Origin: Haliclona indistincta
Taxonomy: Eukaryota > Porifera > Demospongiae > Haplosclerida > Chalinidae
Assembly: GCA_964017065.1 (NCBI GenBank)
Contig: OZ024786.1
Location: forward strand, 27,501-91,500
Reading direction: 5' to 3'
DNA length: 64,000 nucleotides
The number at the start of each line of letters is the position of its first letter. The first letter of the stretch is position 1. A program made the translations under genes and the position numbers. The notes beneath the pieces were generated by a model. The model saw only the letters and a list, made by a program, of their open reading frames with translations. It searched no databases and was not told the origin of the DNA. Below are positions 44,601 through 53,219 of this stretch, piece by piece.

Positions 44601-45202
44601 CAAGCTTGTGTCTTAACCTTCGTGTTTTTGAGATACCAAACACGTGATGACACTTTCTTCTGATGCGAACTATTACGGTACTTTGCCCTACGTTGTGCTT
44701 TGATTTTATCTGATTTACTATGGTACCTGGACAAAGCAGCAACCTTCTTGGCAGTTGAATCTTTCAAATAAGCCTGCTTTGCAGCAATCTTTGACGCCAG
44801 TTTTTTAGTCTCCGGATTTTTGTGATAAGCTTGCTTTGCAGCAATCTTTGATGCCAGTTTTTTAGTCTCCGGGTTTTTGTGATAAGCTTGCTTTGCAGCA
44901 ATCTTTGACGCCAGCTTTTTAGTCTCCGGGTTTTTGTGATAAGCTTGCTTTGCAGCAATCTTTGACGCCAGTTTTTTAGTCTCCGGGTTTTTGTCATAAG
45001 CTTGCTTTGCAGCAATCTTTGACACCAATTTCTTAAGCTGAGGATTCTTTTCATAAGCCTTCTTCGAAGCAATTTTAGATGCTGCTTTCTTAGACTCAGA
45101 ATTGGTATCATACGCTTCTTTTCTCTCAGCTAGTATTTTATCTCTATTCACTCCATAACGCTGTTGATTATATGTGTGTTTTCTACGTGTTTTACTAGGC
45201 AT
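38621..45202 (-). CDS. Helitron Rep-helicase with OTU protease domain (2193 aa)
   Basis: Single-exon ORF. I prefer the ATG at 45202 (MPSKTRRKHTY); an upstream ATG at 45346 adds 48 residues. Domains, numbered from that start: Lys/Ala-rich 19-aa tandem repeats (about 25-150); a cysteine-containing region with LYMCSYCKPKIKAG (about 570) like the DUF6570 region of Helitron proteins; Helitron-like N domain (LFLTFSCAEYEW); HUH nuclease GAPHYHVLLW (His1006, His1008) and two tyrosines in HYVSGYVTK (1147, 1151); PIF1/Pif1-like helicase with Walker A GVAGTGKS (about 1463-1470), DEIS, VFGDLLQL and TIHKSQGLSLDHAI; and a C-terminal OTU cysteine protease with DGDGNC (Cys about 2064) and GHYDVVL (His about 2183). 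All expected catalytic residues are present and the frame is uninterrupted, so it may be active. Function: nicking, unwinding and rolling-circle transfer of its element. Confidence 0.92.
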   Translation of the reverse strand: MPSKTRRKHTYNQQRYGVNRDKILAERKEAYDTNSESKKAASKIASKKAYEKNPQLKKLVSKIAAKQAYDKNPETKKLASKIAAKQAYHKNPETKKLASKIAAKQAYHKNPETKKLASKIAAKQAYHKNPETKKLASKIAAKQAYLKDSTAKKVAALSRYHSKSDKIKAQRRAKYRNSSHQKKVSSRVWYLKNTKVKTQACMAYYAKRKEIISHTRRIKYYLSPPKSSVKEMYINEVIRELLSNRKARTEVMKAFKEQPIAKRLATKISYRVACRIAARRLVHEALKKRKEYAANLIKSAKSINAKSIKSRDDFGEGTHRKKSCDPYFYEASYVKDDDDSDVPDRIDPSSQPRDEMPCTSDCKPITDDEVNAIVRLKNAFTLPMHELRQALQSCDDCPNDRQMLGHSLACHQTGSMCNSELRILRAASAHHKVLRTFMRRVYSAKASHESLAGIDRALGEGDFKHLLSATGKSFDELLTTNDFVGEEGSSINNSFFRVLNLETTLQLQHALVISQLEKQWNDDAENVCCSCQCLFQRKSVTKVNFSKHFDSDIGSELIDYILKHTPPGEDETLYMCSYCKPKIKAGVLPPRCVLNGLETIPIPSELDKLDALSKQFIQLAKCFQTVVRLGTYTCKVPVYNSLKACKGSVFFLPLPFNKTCETLSNVEGSAKSGVASPELYILVNGKPTKANVVWRSLVNIERVKAAIRKLKEIHKLYKSVEADSLDETTQKVIEVANNATTKMLDKATADDIAGYQSYTIRYLDNQIPTISDIDQYKLVNVTEAPIHSRLKDLDVMCFPVLYPNGQFGENHPRNKEITLSFSEFVKQRLHNNDSRFRKDASYVFYLLNQKTLREVGNGVYNVLHSSRGVAMSVKQLLAKVEASDERLEASLFTMLQSVRGSKQYWWQRKSDLKCMVRNWGSPTLFLTFSCAEYEWSDMARYLRKVNNVSPSYDIGRLCTEDPISVSRKFSEKFHAFFRTVICKGQILGEVEHFYWKKEYQARGAPHYHVLLWIKDAPVIGCDDSAAVLKWIQERVTCHIPDKKTSPELHELVTRYQMHKCSAYCKRRRKVGSTFITYCKFGFPRPACETGIVHSVEDSLKTRKKIYELPRTESEVRVNDYNPLILLLWKANIDIQFVSESSLALAHYVSGYVTKAERSNMQDIWREIQDSKSIYSKLYKFGMKALSSRECGLYEAADLLLGDHLTEKSEAIQFVNVSMPHKRNRRLKSHAALTELSKSDPDSEDLFESNLVDTYYPNRPDKLEDMCLYDIVANYTWYHTIVKGVKQTEFKRRGKPVLPNHKLYDLRNENQKEDYYYSLIMLFVPFRNESELLVEDETAEEAFNRHFPDTGENRCLTHHTRLQQMLECNRSVKLINEARQSDCPEQKVDSEPQLICEAVAAMQDAVSMVTKCEDTLSLSDRTNMLNADQRRIFDKVKEHMIHVQQHETNDCSCDLPPLCMFVTGVAGTGKSFLIETIKAFVAQLWPSTDCSCAITAPTGLAAFNVGGMTIHRLFQLPVQHGGRSAVHWSLPKAAHKVMKTALRNVKLFIVDEISMVSSLNLAYIHLRLNELYGGVDYFGARNMIVFGDLLQLEPVGGQPVFSAVPDTVVKYRIGCATSPNIWEETVVYDELTINERQKGDKDYATLLNGIRIGEVTSSTISTLQSRVFTCSLTEKIAELQEQGIMVVTFFPTRKQCDELNNKMLKSLPGKSFELECTDDVDETVSKLKWTKTADKQLHKLNHDCNMTGGLQSILVLAIGARVMLRRNVDTKKGLVNGSLGTVTAITKQFVTVQFDHLTSPYQVERVKSRFVVMKNYYVRREQFPLILAYAVTIHKSQGLSLDHAIIDLSDKVFCAAMAYVALSRVRSLTGLHLLSFDPKSIIVSNRSLEEYNRLRKKYRPDLPLYTIPVQQASKRKLVGKPDTDQVDTVVVPSKKIKCSQTTTKQQTIPVSTLGIHRKRTSIAPVQTTKPAKRACNSSAPNKQLHTTASAQNDDCSITGSFDPARTQRWPYYYYPVDLEWQKTACATLGLEHHHPPSRRRGGGANVPLTPPDHNHTKDIDGDGNCMFRSFSYVITGSQAQHMAVRQAILDHMVAISHLLYAHQYDLFAGYSSVQEYIERTKMNQNETWGSDIEIITLSHLINTCIFTYSTQDQNWYRFSPHSVDRTLPDDITQRAMYLRYLPGHYDVVLRTLSV
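44765..45110 (-). repeat. 57-bp tandem repeats in the Helitron N-terminus
   Basis: Four nearly identical and two to three diverged copies of a 57-bp unit encoding KNPETKKLASKIAAKQAYH. Third-position changes are few, suggesting recent expansion. The peptide is strongly basic and helical; a DNA-binding or nuclear role is only a guess. Confidence 0.85.
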
Positions 45203-45638
45203 GATTACTATACCAGAACTAACCTTCTTCAAAATAATTATTGAACTTACAACTTTCTTCAGTGACAGACAGATCGAGACACGAGACGACGAATCCAAAA
45301 GCAAATCCAAACTTCGGTGTGGCAAAAGTAGAATCAACAGTCGCAATCTTCTGAAATGGACGGACTCTCACGGACAGGTAGAGCAGAGAAACACAAGAGC
45401 GGACAGCAAAAGTGGAAGCCACTCAAAGACAACATGTGCGCGCTCACGTTACATCACGTGCGCATTTTAAATGGCGTCATGCACATTGCTAGCTACAGCT
45501 CGTGATCGTGAAGTCCGCTTGAATAAAACTTTCATTTCGCTAAAAACTAGGTTCAAAAGGCACATGCCAGAAGAATTTCATGAATATTAGTGGGTGTTTA
45601 GCTGAGTACAGTATTCGTGTTAAGGCGCTAGACGAGTT

Positions 45639-45671
<33 letters not shown>

Positions 45672-45987
45672 AAACGAAGATGACGAAAGTCGATTTTCAC
45701 CGTTTCCAGGTTCGTCACTTTAGTAACAATTTCGAGCGATCTCCTTGCTACTGTAAGATGGGGCAACGCCAGATAGCAGATCTAAGTGTCTATGGACGTA
45801 TAAAATTCATCACCAGGCGAAATACCAGCGTTTGAACGCTAATACATTGTATGTAGCCGCCATCTTGTTTTCTCGTTCATCCCTACATAGGGAGACACTA
45901 CCGTGTCTCCCTAATAATAGGATGAAAAATTGAGAAATTCTAAAAAGAATAATAGGAAAAAATAAAAGAATAATTAGCTCAAGCCTA

Positions 45988-46533
45988 GTTCTACATGGAA
46001 AGCAAGAGTTTTTCTAATTGATATTCATTCCAATGCAATTTGCAATGCAGTATTCACACTGGCGTAGAATTTTGTTGAGTGACTCAACACTTCCAAAAGC
46101 AGATTTGTTCCACTCTACTATGCATAATCTATAGTCTAAACTACTTTGTTGAGATGTTGTGCTTCTAATTGATACTCATTCCAATGCAATTTGCAATGCA
46201 GTATTCACACTGGCGTAGAATTTTGTTGAGTGACTCAACACTTCCAAAAGCAGATTAGTTCCACTCTACTATGCATAATCTATAGTCCAAACTACTTTGC
46301 TAAGATGTTGAGCGGCCCACGGTTCTACATGGAAAGCAAGAGTTTTTCTAATTGATATTCATTCCAATGCAATTTGCAATGCAGTATTCACACTGGCGTA
46401 GAATTTTGTTGAGTGACTCAATACTTCCAAAAGCAGATTTGTTCCACTCTACTATGCATAATCTATAGTCTAAACTACTTTGTTGAGATGTTGAGCGGCC
46501 CACGGTTCTACATGGAAAGTACAGTGCTTATAA
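45988..46533. repeat. Satellite, about 3 monomers between hAT and Helitron insertions
   Basis: Resumption of the 183-bp satellite after the hAT element, including its second target-duplication copy GTTCTACA. These monomers resemble the right-hand array (CTATAGTCTAAACTACTTTG) more than the left one. Confidence 0.9.
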
Positions 46534-48504
46534 TTAGGGAGGCACGGTAGTGCCTCCCTATTTAGGGTTGAACGGAAAAACAAGATGGCGGCTACATACA
46601 ATGTATAGCGTTCAAACGCTGATATTTCGCCAGGTGGTGAATTTATACGTTCAAGGACACTTAGATCTGCTCTCTGGCGTTGCCCCATCTTACAGTAGCA
46701 AGGAGAGTGCTCTACACTGTTACTAAAGCGACGAACCTAGAAACGGTGAAAATCGAGTTTCGTCATCTTCGTTTTCTTCGTTCTTTCTTCTTTCTTTCTT
46801 CTTCAGCGCACCTACCTCCTTTACGCGAGCAGTGCCGAGACCAAAACACCCACGAACAGTCGTGAAATTCTCCTGGCAGGTGCCTTTTGAACTTTGTTTT
46901 TAGCGAAACGGCGATATACATTCCGCGAGTTCTCGATCGTGATCCATTGTCAGCTAAGTGTTAGACGCCATTATTGTGATTGCGCAATGCGCACGTGACC
47001 AAGCAGTGGTCAGCGCACGTGACCAAGAACTACCTTGAGTATCTCCGCTCCGTATGGATCACGGAGAACACATATCTGTCTGGAGTCTTCGAAGAACGGT
47101 AAGATCGTCTGAACGTATAGGATCACCATTCTGCGCTTGCCAGATAATTATAACCGCCGTTCAGATCTACAAACTAGTATGGGCGGGGCTCGTATGCACT
47201 TCATGCTTGCATGTATGTAGCCTCGCCTCCATGCCACTCCCCCAAAGCTGAGAGATGGCCTGGTACAGACTGTCTGCGCATGCTCCAAAATTACACCAAA
47301 ACTGGTGTAATTAGTAAAACACCGTGTACGTTCCGTGAATTTGTTCGCGCACGTTTAGATATACGTCCGTTCCAATTTACATCAACAATGACTAGCGCTA
47401 CTGTTACTGCTACCGATACCCTCAATGACGCTGTAAAATATGCTCTTGAGAGAGTTGGCAAAGCTGGAATGGTGCTGCTCGTACGCGATATTACAGCAAC
47501 GCAGGCTGTGCTGTCTGGCACCACATAGCTGTAATATCGCGTACGAGCAGCGCTCGGCGAAAACATCGCATGGATTCCTGCACAGATGGCAGATGAGCAT
47601 GCTCGAGCAGTTTTAGCTTCGTACCCCCCCTCCGCACAACTAAAGAAAGAGTGTTTACAATCGATCGTGCTTGGTCTTCACAGGGCGAGCTCGTAGCTCC
47701 GCGATGGCTAACACTGCATTGCTGAAATTTGCTATATTCGATGCCTATCAATAGGCAAGCAAGCTGCACGCAGCGACTCAGTCTGTACGAATACCCATGG
47801 CTAGGAAAATACAGCTACTTGCAAAAGTCATGAATATAATTAATTCTCCACCTTAATTATCAGTGCAGATATTGCGCGCATGCGTAGACAGTCTGTACCA
47901 GGCTATATTATTATGATATCTAGCCTGGAGGCGAGGCTAGCATGTATGCGTAGGCGAGCTGATATGTACAGCATAATAATTATTTTTAGCTACAAGTTTA
48001 AAATTGTTTATAATAAAGAAAAGCCATCAACAACAGGAAAACTAAATTAATGGTGGAAACGGCTCAGTACGTTCATGATATTGAACTGCACTTCACTAAA
48101 AAGTAAAAAGGACACAAACAAGAAATTAAAAAGATTTCTATCGAAATCAAAAGGATGTAGGGTTGTGAAATCTACCACTGGTTCACAATGTAAACTAACA
48201 AGGAACAAGCATGGAATGGTAACACGATTGACTTGCTAACAGACCATAGATCCCTACATCAGTGGCTGTGCACAAGCTGCATGAATGCACGTCAGGTGTC
48301 AGCAGTCAACAGCAACTAGGTCAACCACATACAGCAGCCACTAATGTAGGGATCTATGGTCTGTTAGCAAGTCAATCGTGTTACCATTCCATGCTTGTTC
48401 CTTGTTAGTTTACATTGTGAACCAGTGGTAGATTTCACAACCCTACATCCTTTTGATTTCGATAGAAATCTTTTTAATTTCTTGTTTGTGTCCTTTTTAC
48501 TTTT
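46534..48504 (+). mobile_element. Non-autonomous Helitron-like element in satellite
   Basis: Starts TTAGGGAGGCACGGTAGTGC then CTCCCTA and ends in a foldback at about 48087-48504. The 5' hairpin differs from the other copies at one pair (A-T to G-C) with both sides changed, preserving pairing. Interrupted at 47218-47939 by a Mutator-like element. The satellite phrase GTGCTT...ATTGATATTC is broken at the insertion point with loss of at most 3 bp. Confidence 0.85.
47218..47939. mobile_element. Mutator-like element, second TAGCCTCGCCTCC copy
   Basis: Ends TAGCCTCGCCTCCATGCCA and TGGAGGCGAGGCTA; flanks GCATGTATG on both sides (perfect 9 bp). Subterminal CAGACTGTCTGCGCATG is shared with 10006-10659. 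A central inverted repeat around 47485-47550 (ATATTACAGC / GCTGTAATAT with CGTACGAGCA) is internal. No transposase. Confidence 0.8.
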
Positions 48505-49865
48505 TATTGATATTCATTCCAATGCAATTTGCAATGCAGTATTCACACTGGCGTAGAATTTTGTTGAGTGACTCAACACTTCCAAAAGCAGGTTTGTTCC
48601 ACTCTGCTATGCATAATCTATAGTCTAAACTTCTTTGTTGAGATGTTGAGCGGCCCACAGTTCTACTTGGAAAGTACAGTGCTTCTAATTGATATTCATT
48701 CCAATGCAATTTGCAATGCAGTATTCACACTGGCGTAGAATTTTGTTGAGTGACTCAACACTTCCAAAAGCAGATTTGTTCCACTCTGCTATCCATAATC
48801 TATAGTCTAAACTACTTTGTTGAGATGTTGAGCAGCCCACTGTTCTACTTGGAAAGTACAGTGCTTCTAATTGATATTCATTCCAATGCAATTTGCAATG
48901 CAGTGATCACACTGGTGTAGAATTTTGTTTAGTTACTCAACACTTCCAAAAGCAGATTTGCTTCACTCTACCATGCATAATCTATAGTCTAAACTACTTT
49001 GTTGAGATGTTGAGCGGCCCACGGTTCTACATGGAAAGTACAGTGCTTCTAATTGATATTCATTCCAATGCAATTTGCAATGCAGTATTCACACTGGCGT
49101 AGAATTTTGTTGAGTGACTCAACACTTCCAAAAGCAGATTTGTTCCACTCTGCTATGCATAATCTATAGTCTAATTACTACTTTGTTGAGATGTTGAGCG
49201 GCCCACAGTTCTACTTGGAAAGTACAGTGCTTCTAATTGATATTCATTCCAATGCAATTTGCAATGCAGTATTCACACTGGCGTAGAATTTTGTAGAGTG
49301 ACTCAACACTTTCCAAAAGCAGATTTGTTCCACTCTGCTATGCATAATCTATAGTCTAAACTACTTTGTTGAGATGTTGAGCGGCCCACTGTTCTACTTG
49401 GAAAGTACAGTGCTTCTAATTGATATTCATTCCAATGCAATTTGCAATGCAGTATTCACACAGGCGTAGAATTTTGTTGAGTGACTCAACACTTCCAAAA
49501 GCAGATTTGTTCCACTCTACTATGCGTAATCTATAGTCTAAACTAGTTTGTTGAGATGTTGAGCGGCCCACGGTTCTACATGGAAAGTACTGTGCTTCTA
49601 ATTGATATTCATTCCAATGCAATTTGCAATGTAGTATTCACACTGGCGTAGAATTTTGTTGAGTGACTCAACACTTCCAAAAGCAGATTTGTTCCACTCT
49701 GCTATGCATAATCTATAGTCTAAACTACTTTGTTGAGATGTTGAGCTGCCCACAGTTCTTCATGGAAACCAACAGTGCTTCTAATTGATATTCATTCCAA
49801 TGCAATTTGCTGTGCAATATTCAGACTGGCGTAGAATTTTGTTGACTGACTCAACACTGGCCCAC
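48505..49865. repeat. Satellite array, right block (about 7 monomers)
   Basis: Tandem monomers of about 180-184 bp with right-block variants: ACTTGGAAAGTACAGTGCTT and GAGATGTTGAGCGGCCCAC. No 1270-bp higher-order period is seen here. Confidence 0.9.
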
Positions 49866-50094
49866 TGGCGTGCTTTTCATTACTCCAATTACCAGTCGTA
49901 CTTTCCCCATTAATTCTTGATTTTCCCTACTTTTATAATTTTGTAAGGAAAGCGTGTACAAAGGTTAAAAAACGTGAAACTATAGACAAACTCATGCTCT
50001 TTCATTCCCACTTAGTCCCCACTCATTCCCAATTGGTATACTTAATTCCCAGAGTTTTTCCCGTAGCTACTACAGCACTTAACAATTAATTGTA

Positions 50095-50400
50095 TCATTC
50101 AACAAAATTCTACGCCACTCTGAATACTGCATTGCAAATTGCATTGGAATGAATATCAATTAGAAGCACTGTTGGTTTCCATGTAGAAATGTGGGCCGCT
50201 CAACATCTTAGCAAAGTAGTTTAGAAAATAGATTATGCATAGTACAGTAGAACAAGTGTGTTCTTGGAAGGTTTGAGTCACTCAAAACAATTCTACAACA
50301 GTCTGAATATTGCATTGCAAATTGCATTGGAGCAAAATTCAATTAGTAGCACTGTTGCTTTCCATTTAGGACTGTGGGCCGCTCAAACTCTTAGCAAACA
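50095..50400 (-). repeat. Satellite monomers in inverted orientation
   Basis: About 1.7 diverged monomers on the opposite strand (CTGCATTGCAAATTGCATTG, GTGGGCCGCTCAACATC), separated from the direct array by 230 bp of unique AT-rich sequence. They form the right edge of the satellite domain. Confidence 0.85.
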
Positions 50401-52198
50401 ACACAATAATGAAATCATGTTGGTACAGTAGGACTAGGTCGTCCAGACATGTTGGTACAGTAGGTCGTGCAGACAAGAGAGCGTTGCAGGCTGTATTCAG
50501 TGCAGTAATTGTCAAAGCTCACTGTACTCGTGAATGGGTATTATGGGTTGCTCTTTTAGTATCCGGTTGGCGGTAACCTCGCATACTAGCTATGTACGGA
50601 GCGCGGGAAGAAAACAGCGCCATTTTCAAACTACCTCATTATTTATAAATCGAGGTCATCGAGCGCCAATCATAAATCGAGGATTTCGACCCAGCCTGTT
50701 CGTCATCATCTGCTGCCAGTACACCGCGTCTCTACGGCGTGAACCCTGACACCGTGAGTTACTACGTACACTATACACACTCACATACAGTTCGAGTTTG
50801 TTGTCTGTTTTCCTTCAGTCCTACCACCCGAGCAGGCTACTGAATATTGATTTTCCTACCTGCAGCAGGTCACCTTGCCGCTCCGAGTCACTCGCGTTCA
50901 CCAAAATTAATGGCGCCTTTCTTTTTCTATTCTTAGTCGCTGTCAACGGTTCTTGTTGACGCTTGGCTTTCTTTATCGCTCTTAACTTCCTTGCTTGTGG
51001 TTCTTCGGCACTTAGTTACCTCTTCATCATCTGCGCACCTTGGGTATACTTTATTGACTTCATATTCTTCTTTCTGATTTGGAGTATCTTCCCCTAGTGT
51101 GTAGCATGTGTGCTGACCATATTGTCTCTCCTTCTCTACAGGATCATCTTGCCACGGTGGTGCGGACCTGAATTGCTACTGAGCATAAATTGTGCTTCTC
51201 TGTCTCTTACTGCAGTGATTCATGCAAACACAGCTACATCACTAACTGCCTGAATGGCTATATTTCTCTTTCTACAGGGCAGCTTGAGTCATAAGAGTCA
51301 GACATGTTGCTGTAGTCTGCTACTCATCCAGTAACCACTGACTCCCTCTGGTGCTTGATAGCCCCCTCCCTCTCATCACTGCTGTGATCCCTGCCAAACC
51401 ACACCATCAGCAGCAGCATCCCATCTATCCCACTATTATTAACACACTGCTTGTGAGCCATGCCTACAGTTTGGTGATGAAAGTTCTTATCTTAACAATT
51501 CTTTATGTGGATATTCTTTAATTCTTAGCTTACAGTATCAAGCCATGTGACCTCCATCAGCTAGCACATACCATGAGGACTGCTGTGAGGAGTAACATAC
51601 ATGTAGTGTGTAGTATAGTTAGCAATGGGTCATGTAATACGTATAGTATAGTCAATAATGGATCAAGTAGTGGGTCACCATGTACACACATGCACACACA
51701 CTGTTGACACTTCTCCACTGCTCCACCATCACCATCTCCTCCTCGATCACCATGGTAACAGTGTATAATGGTACCACACAGTGTTATACTATGGTGTCCT
51801 CACATTCTCATTGCTGCTACTGTAGGTCAAGTACTACCAGCTGTAGCAAGTTCTACCCTCCACACGACATATAACGGTCAGCTATTGCTCCATGCATGCT
51901 CCTTGTATTGCTATATTTTACTCCTGTTCTTGAGTTTGTAGATAGCTGCTACTACCGATGGCTACTCTGCTGTGCCTCAATGGATCGTCCAGAGGATGGT
52001 AAGTAGCTATGGCATACTGCATGTCAACTAGTGATGGTGTGATAATAGAACATAATGCACGTGTTACCATGGTGATCGTGATGGAGAAGGAGATGGTGGA
52101 GCAGTGGAGAGGTGTCACCATCATGCAATAGTATTAATTTATTTATTGTTCAAAATGAATATTATAATAATGCACATACATGAATAGTAATGAGTTCA
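50401..52198. other. No gene resolved; possible non-coding transcript
   Basis: Several good acceptor-like sites occur on the plus strand (CTTCTCTACAG at 51141, CTTTCTACAG at 51278), but the intervening frames are closed, so I cannot build a protein. An untranslated leader or lncRNA is possible. Two stretches (about 51700-51760 and 52060-52120) are similar inverted copies with GGTGGAGCAGTGGAG and ATGGTGATCG. Confidence 0.4.
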
Positions 52199-52528
52199 CT
52201 AGTGGGTGTAGTCAATGTTGAAGGCGCGGCGTAGATAAATAACCACGCCTAGATACCCAACGATGGAAGGAATGGCCAGTAACGCACATGGGTACGTGAG
52301 CTCGGCTAGAGGATTGTCCAGTAAGGCAAAGAGGTGGCTCGTGCAACCAGGTAGAGTACTATAGAGGTGCGATCCACTGTAATACTGTAGCTTAGTATCA
52401 TAGGGACTATTCATATTATTGATCGTATTATCATGCACGCTGTATACGAAGAGAGGAGCAGGTGCCCATGAGAGACTGATGTGAGGGAGAACCGTTGTGG
52501 AGCAACCAGAGGTCAGCTTTTTATCAAC
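52199..52528 (-). CDS. Terminal exon of an unrecognised membrane protein
   Basis: A 110-codon open exon with a good acceptor (GCATTTTATTAG) ending at a TAG at 52199-52201. The encoded end has a probable lumenal or extracellular part (CTSHLFALLDNP, an N-linked site possible at NNMNS) followed by one hydrophobic segment (YPCALLAIPSIVGYLGVVIY) and a short RRAF tail. This looks like a type I membrane protein C-terminus. I could not find the upstream exons between 52529 and the kinase gene, and I do not recognise the family. Confidence 0.5.
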   Translation of the reverse strand, partial: VDKKLTSGCSTTVLPHISLSWAPAPLFVYSVHDNTINNMNSPYDTKLQYYSGSHLYSTLPGCTSHLFALLDNPLAELTYPCALLAIPSIVGYLGVVIYLRRAFNIDYTH

Positions 52529-53219
52529 CTAATAAAATGCTTGTGTCTATTCATAAGTTAGAACAGGACCTACAGAGGACCTATATAATTTTTATTGCAG
52601 CACAGCACGAAAAGTTATATTTGCTTTCTGATTAAATTTGATGTGATTTTTTTATCACATAATGTGAAATAAATATTCACTTTGTCGCCTGATCTCACGT
52701 GATCAAATAAAAAATTCTGTTGTGAAACACACCTAAAACTCACTGAGACCCACTATCGAATTTAAATTTTCATGCTGTGTGGGTCTTCGTAGAATATGTT
52801 CAATTCTGAAAACTGCTTTTCAAAAAAAATTATCAATCTTTTTGTATTAGCTAGGAGGCCCAGGAATCAGGATGCGCTATGCTGTACTATAGACCACACC
52901 CTCTCTGAGAATTGATGGGTGGTTGAAAACACACTCCTCAAATTCACTAACCTGGCTGAGTCAGGACTACTGTCAGTCATTTCGTGTTGTCATGGAAACA
53001 CTTGCTAAAGTGATGAATTTGTTGAACATCTCAACAACCTTTAGACCAATTATAATCAATATTGGCACTTTTAGTGAATGAGAAATTTTGAATTATTTTA
53101 GTTATTGCATGTTGGAGTGTGAGAAAAATAGCCAGTTGACAGATGAGTTAATAGTGCACCAAGTCCACCTTGAAAACCAAGCAAGCAAGCCGTATAATTG
53201 AAGAGTTTATTACTTGGTG
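52529..53219. other. No exon identified
   Basis: AT-rich sequence between the membrane-protein exon and the kinase-gene terminus. Donor-like and acceptor-like sites occur, but no open exon with matching phase stands out. Confidence 0.4.

Larger units (their letters stand above)
36878..45914 (-). mobile_element. Autonomous Helitron-like element (about 9 kb)
   Basis: Read on the minus strand it starts at 45914 with TTAGGGAGACACGGTAGTGT then CTCCCTA (perfect hairpin). It shares about 390 bp of 5' sequence with 21450-22696 and 46534-48504, carries the Rep-helicase gene, and ends at about 36878 in a large foldback (36882-37484) whose last hairpin is GATTTCGTTAGAAATC. Both boundaries are supported by the non-autonomous copies and by the surrounding hAT sequence. 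Rolling-circle (Rep/helicase) transposition is expected from the encoded protein. Whether it belongs to classical Helitrons or to Helitron2/Helentron-type relatives is open; no clear CTRR end is seen. Confidence 0.85.
34570..45987 (+). mobile_element. hAT transposon, 11.4 kb with nested Helitron
   Basis: Flanked by GTTCTACA on both sides (34562-34569 and 45988-45995), an exact 8-bp duplication of satellite sequence as expected for hAT. Imperfect terminal inverted repeats: TAGGCATGCGCTTATTAT against TAGGCTTGAGCTAATTAT. Subterminal GAATAAT motifs occur near both ends. It encodes the transposase at 34699-36771. Removing the Helitron-like insertion (36878-45914) leaves about 2.4 kb, a normal hAT size. 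Confidence 0.9.

Noticed and set aside
47491..47769. ORFs inside the Mutator-like element
   Set aside because: Overlapping frames around an internal inverted repeat; not shared with the sister copy at 10006-10659.
50534..50749. 71-codon plus-strand ORF
   Set aside because: Basic, low-complexity translation without known motifs; no conserved start context or splice support.
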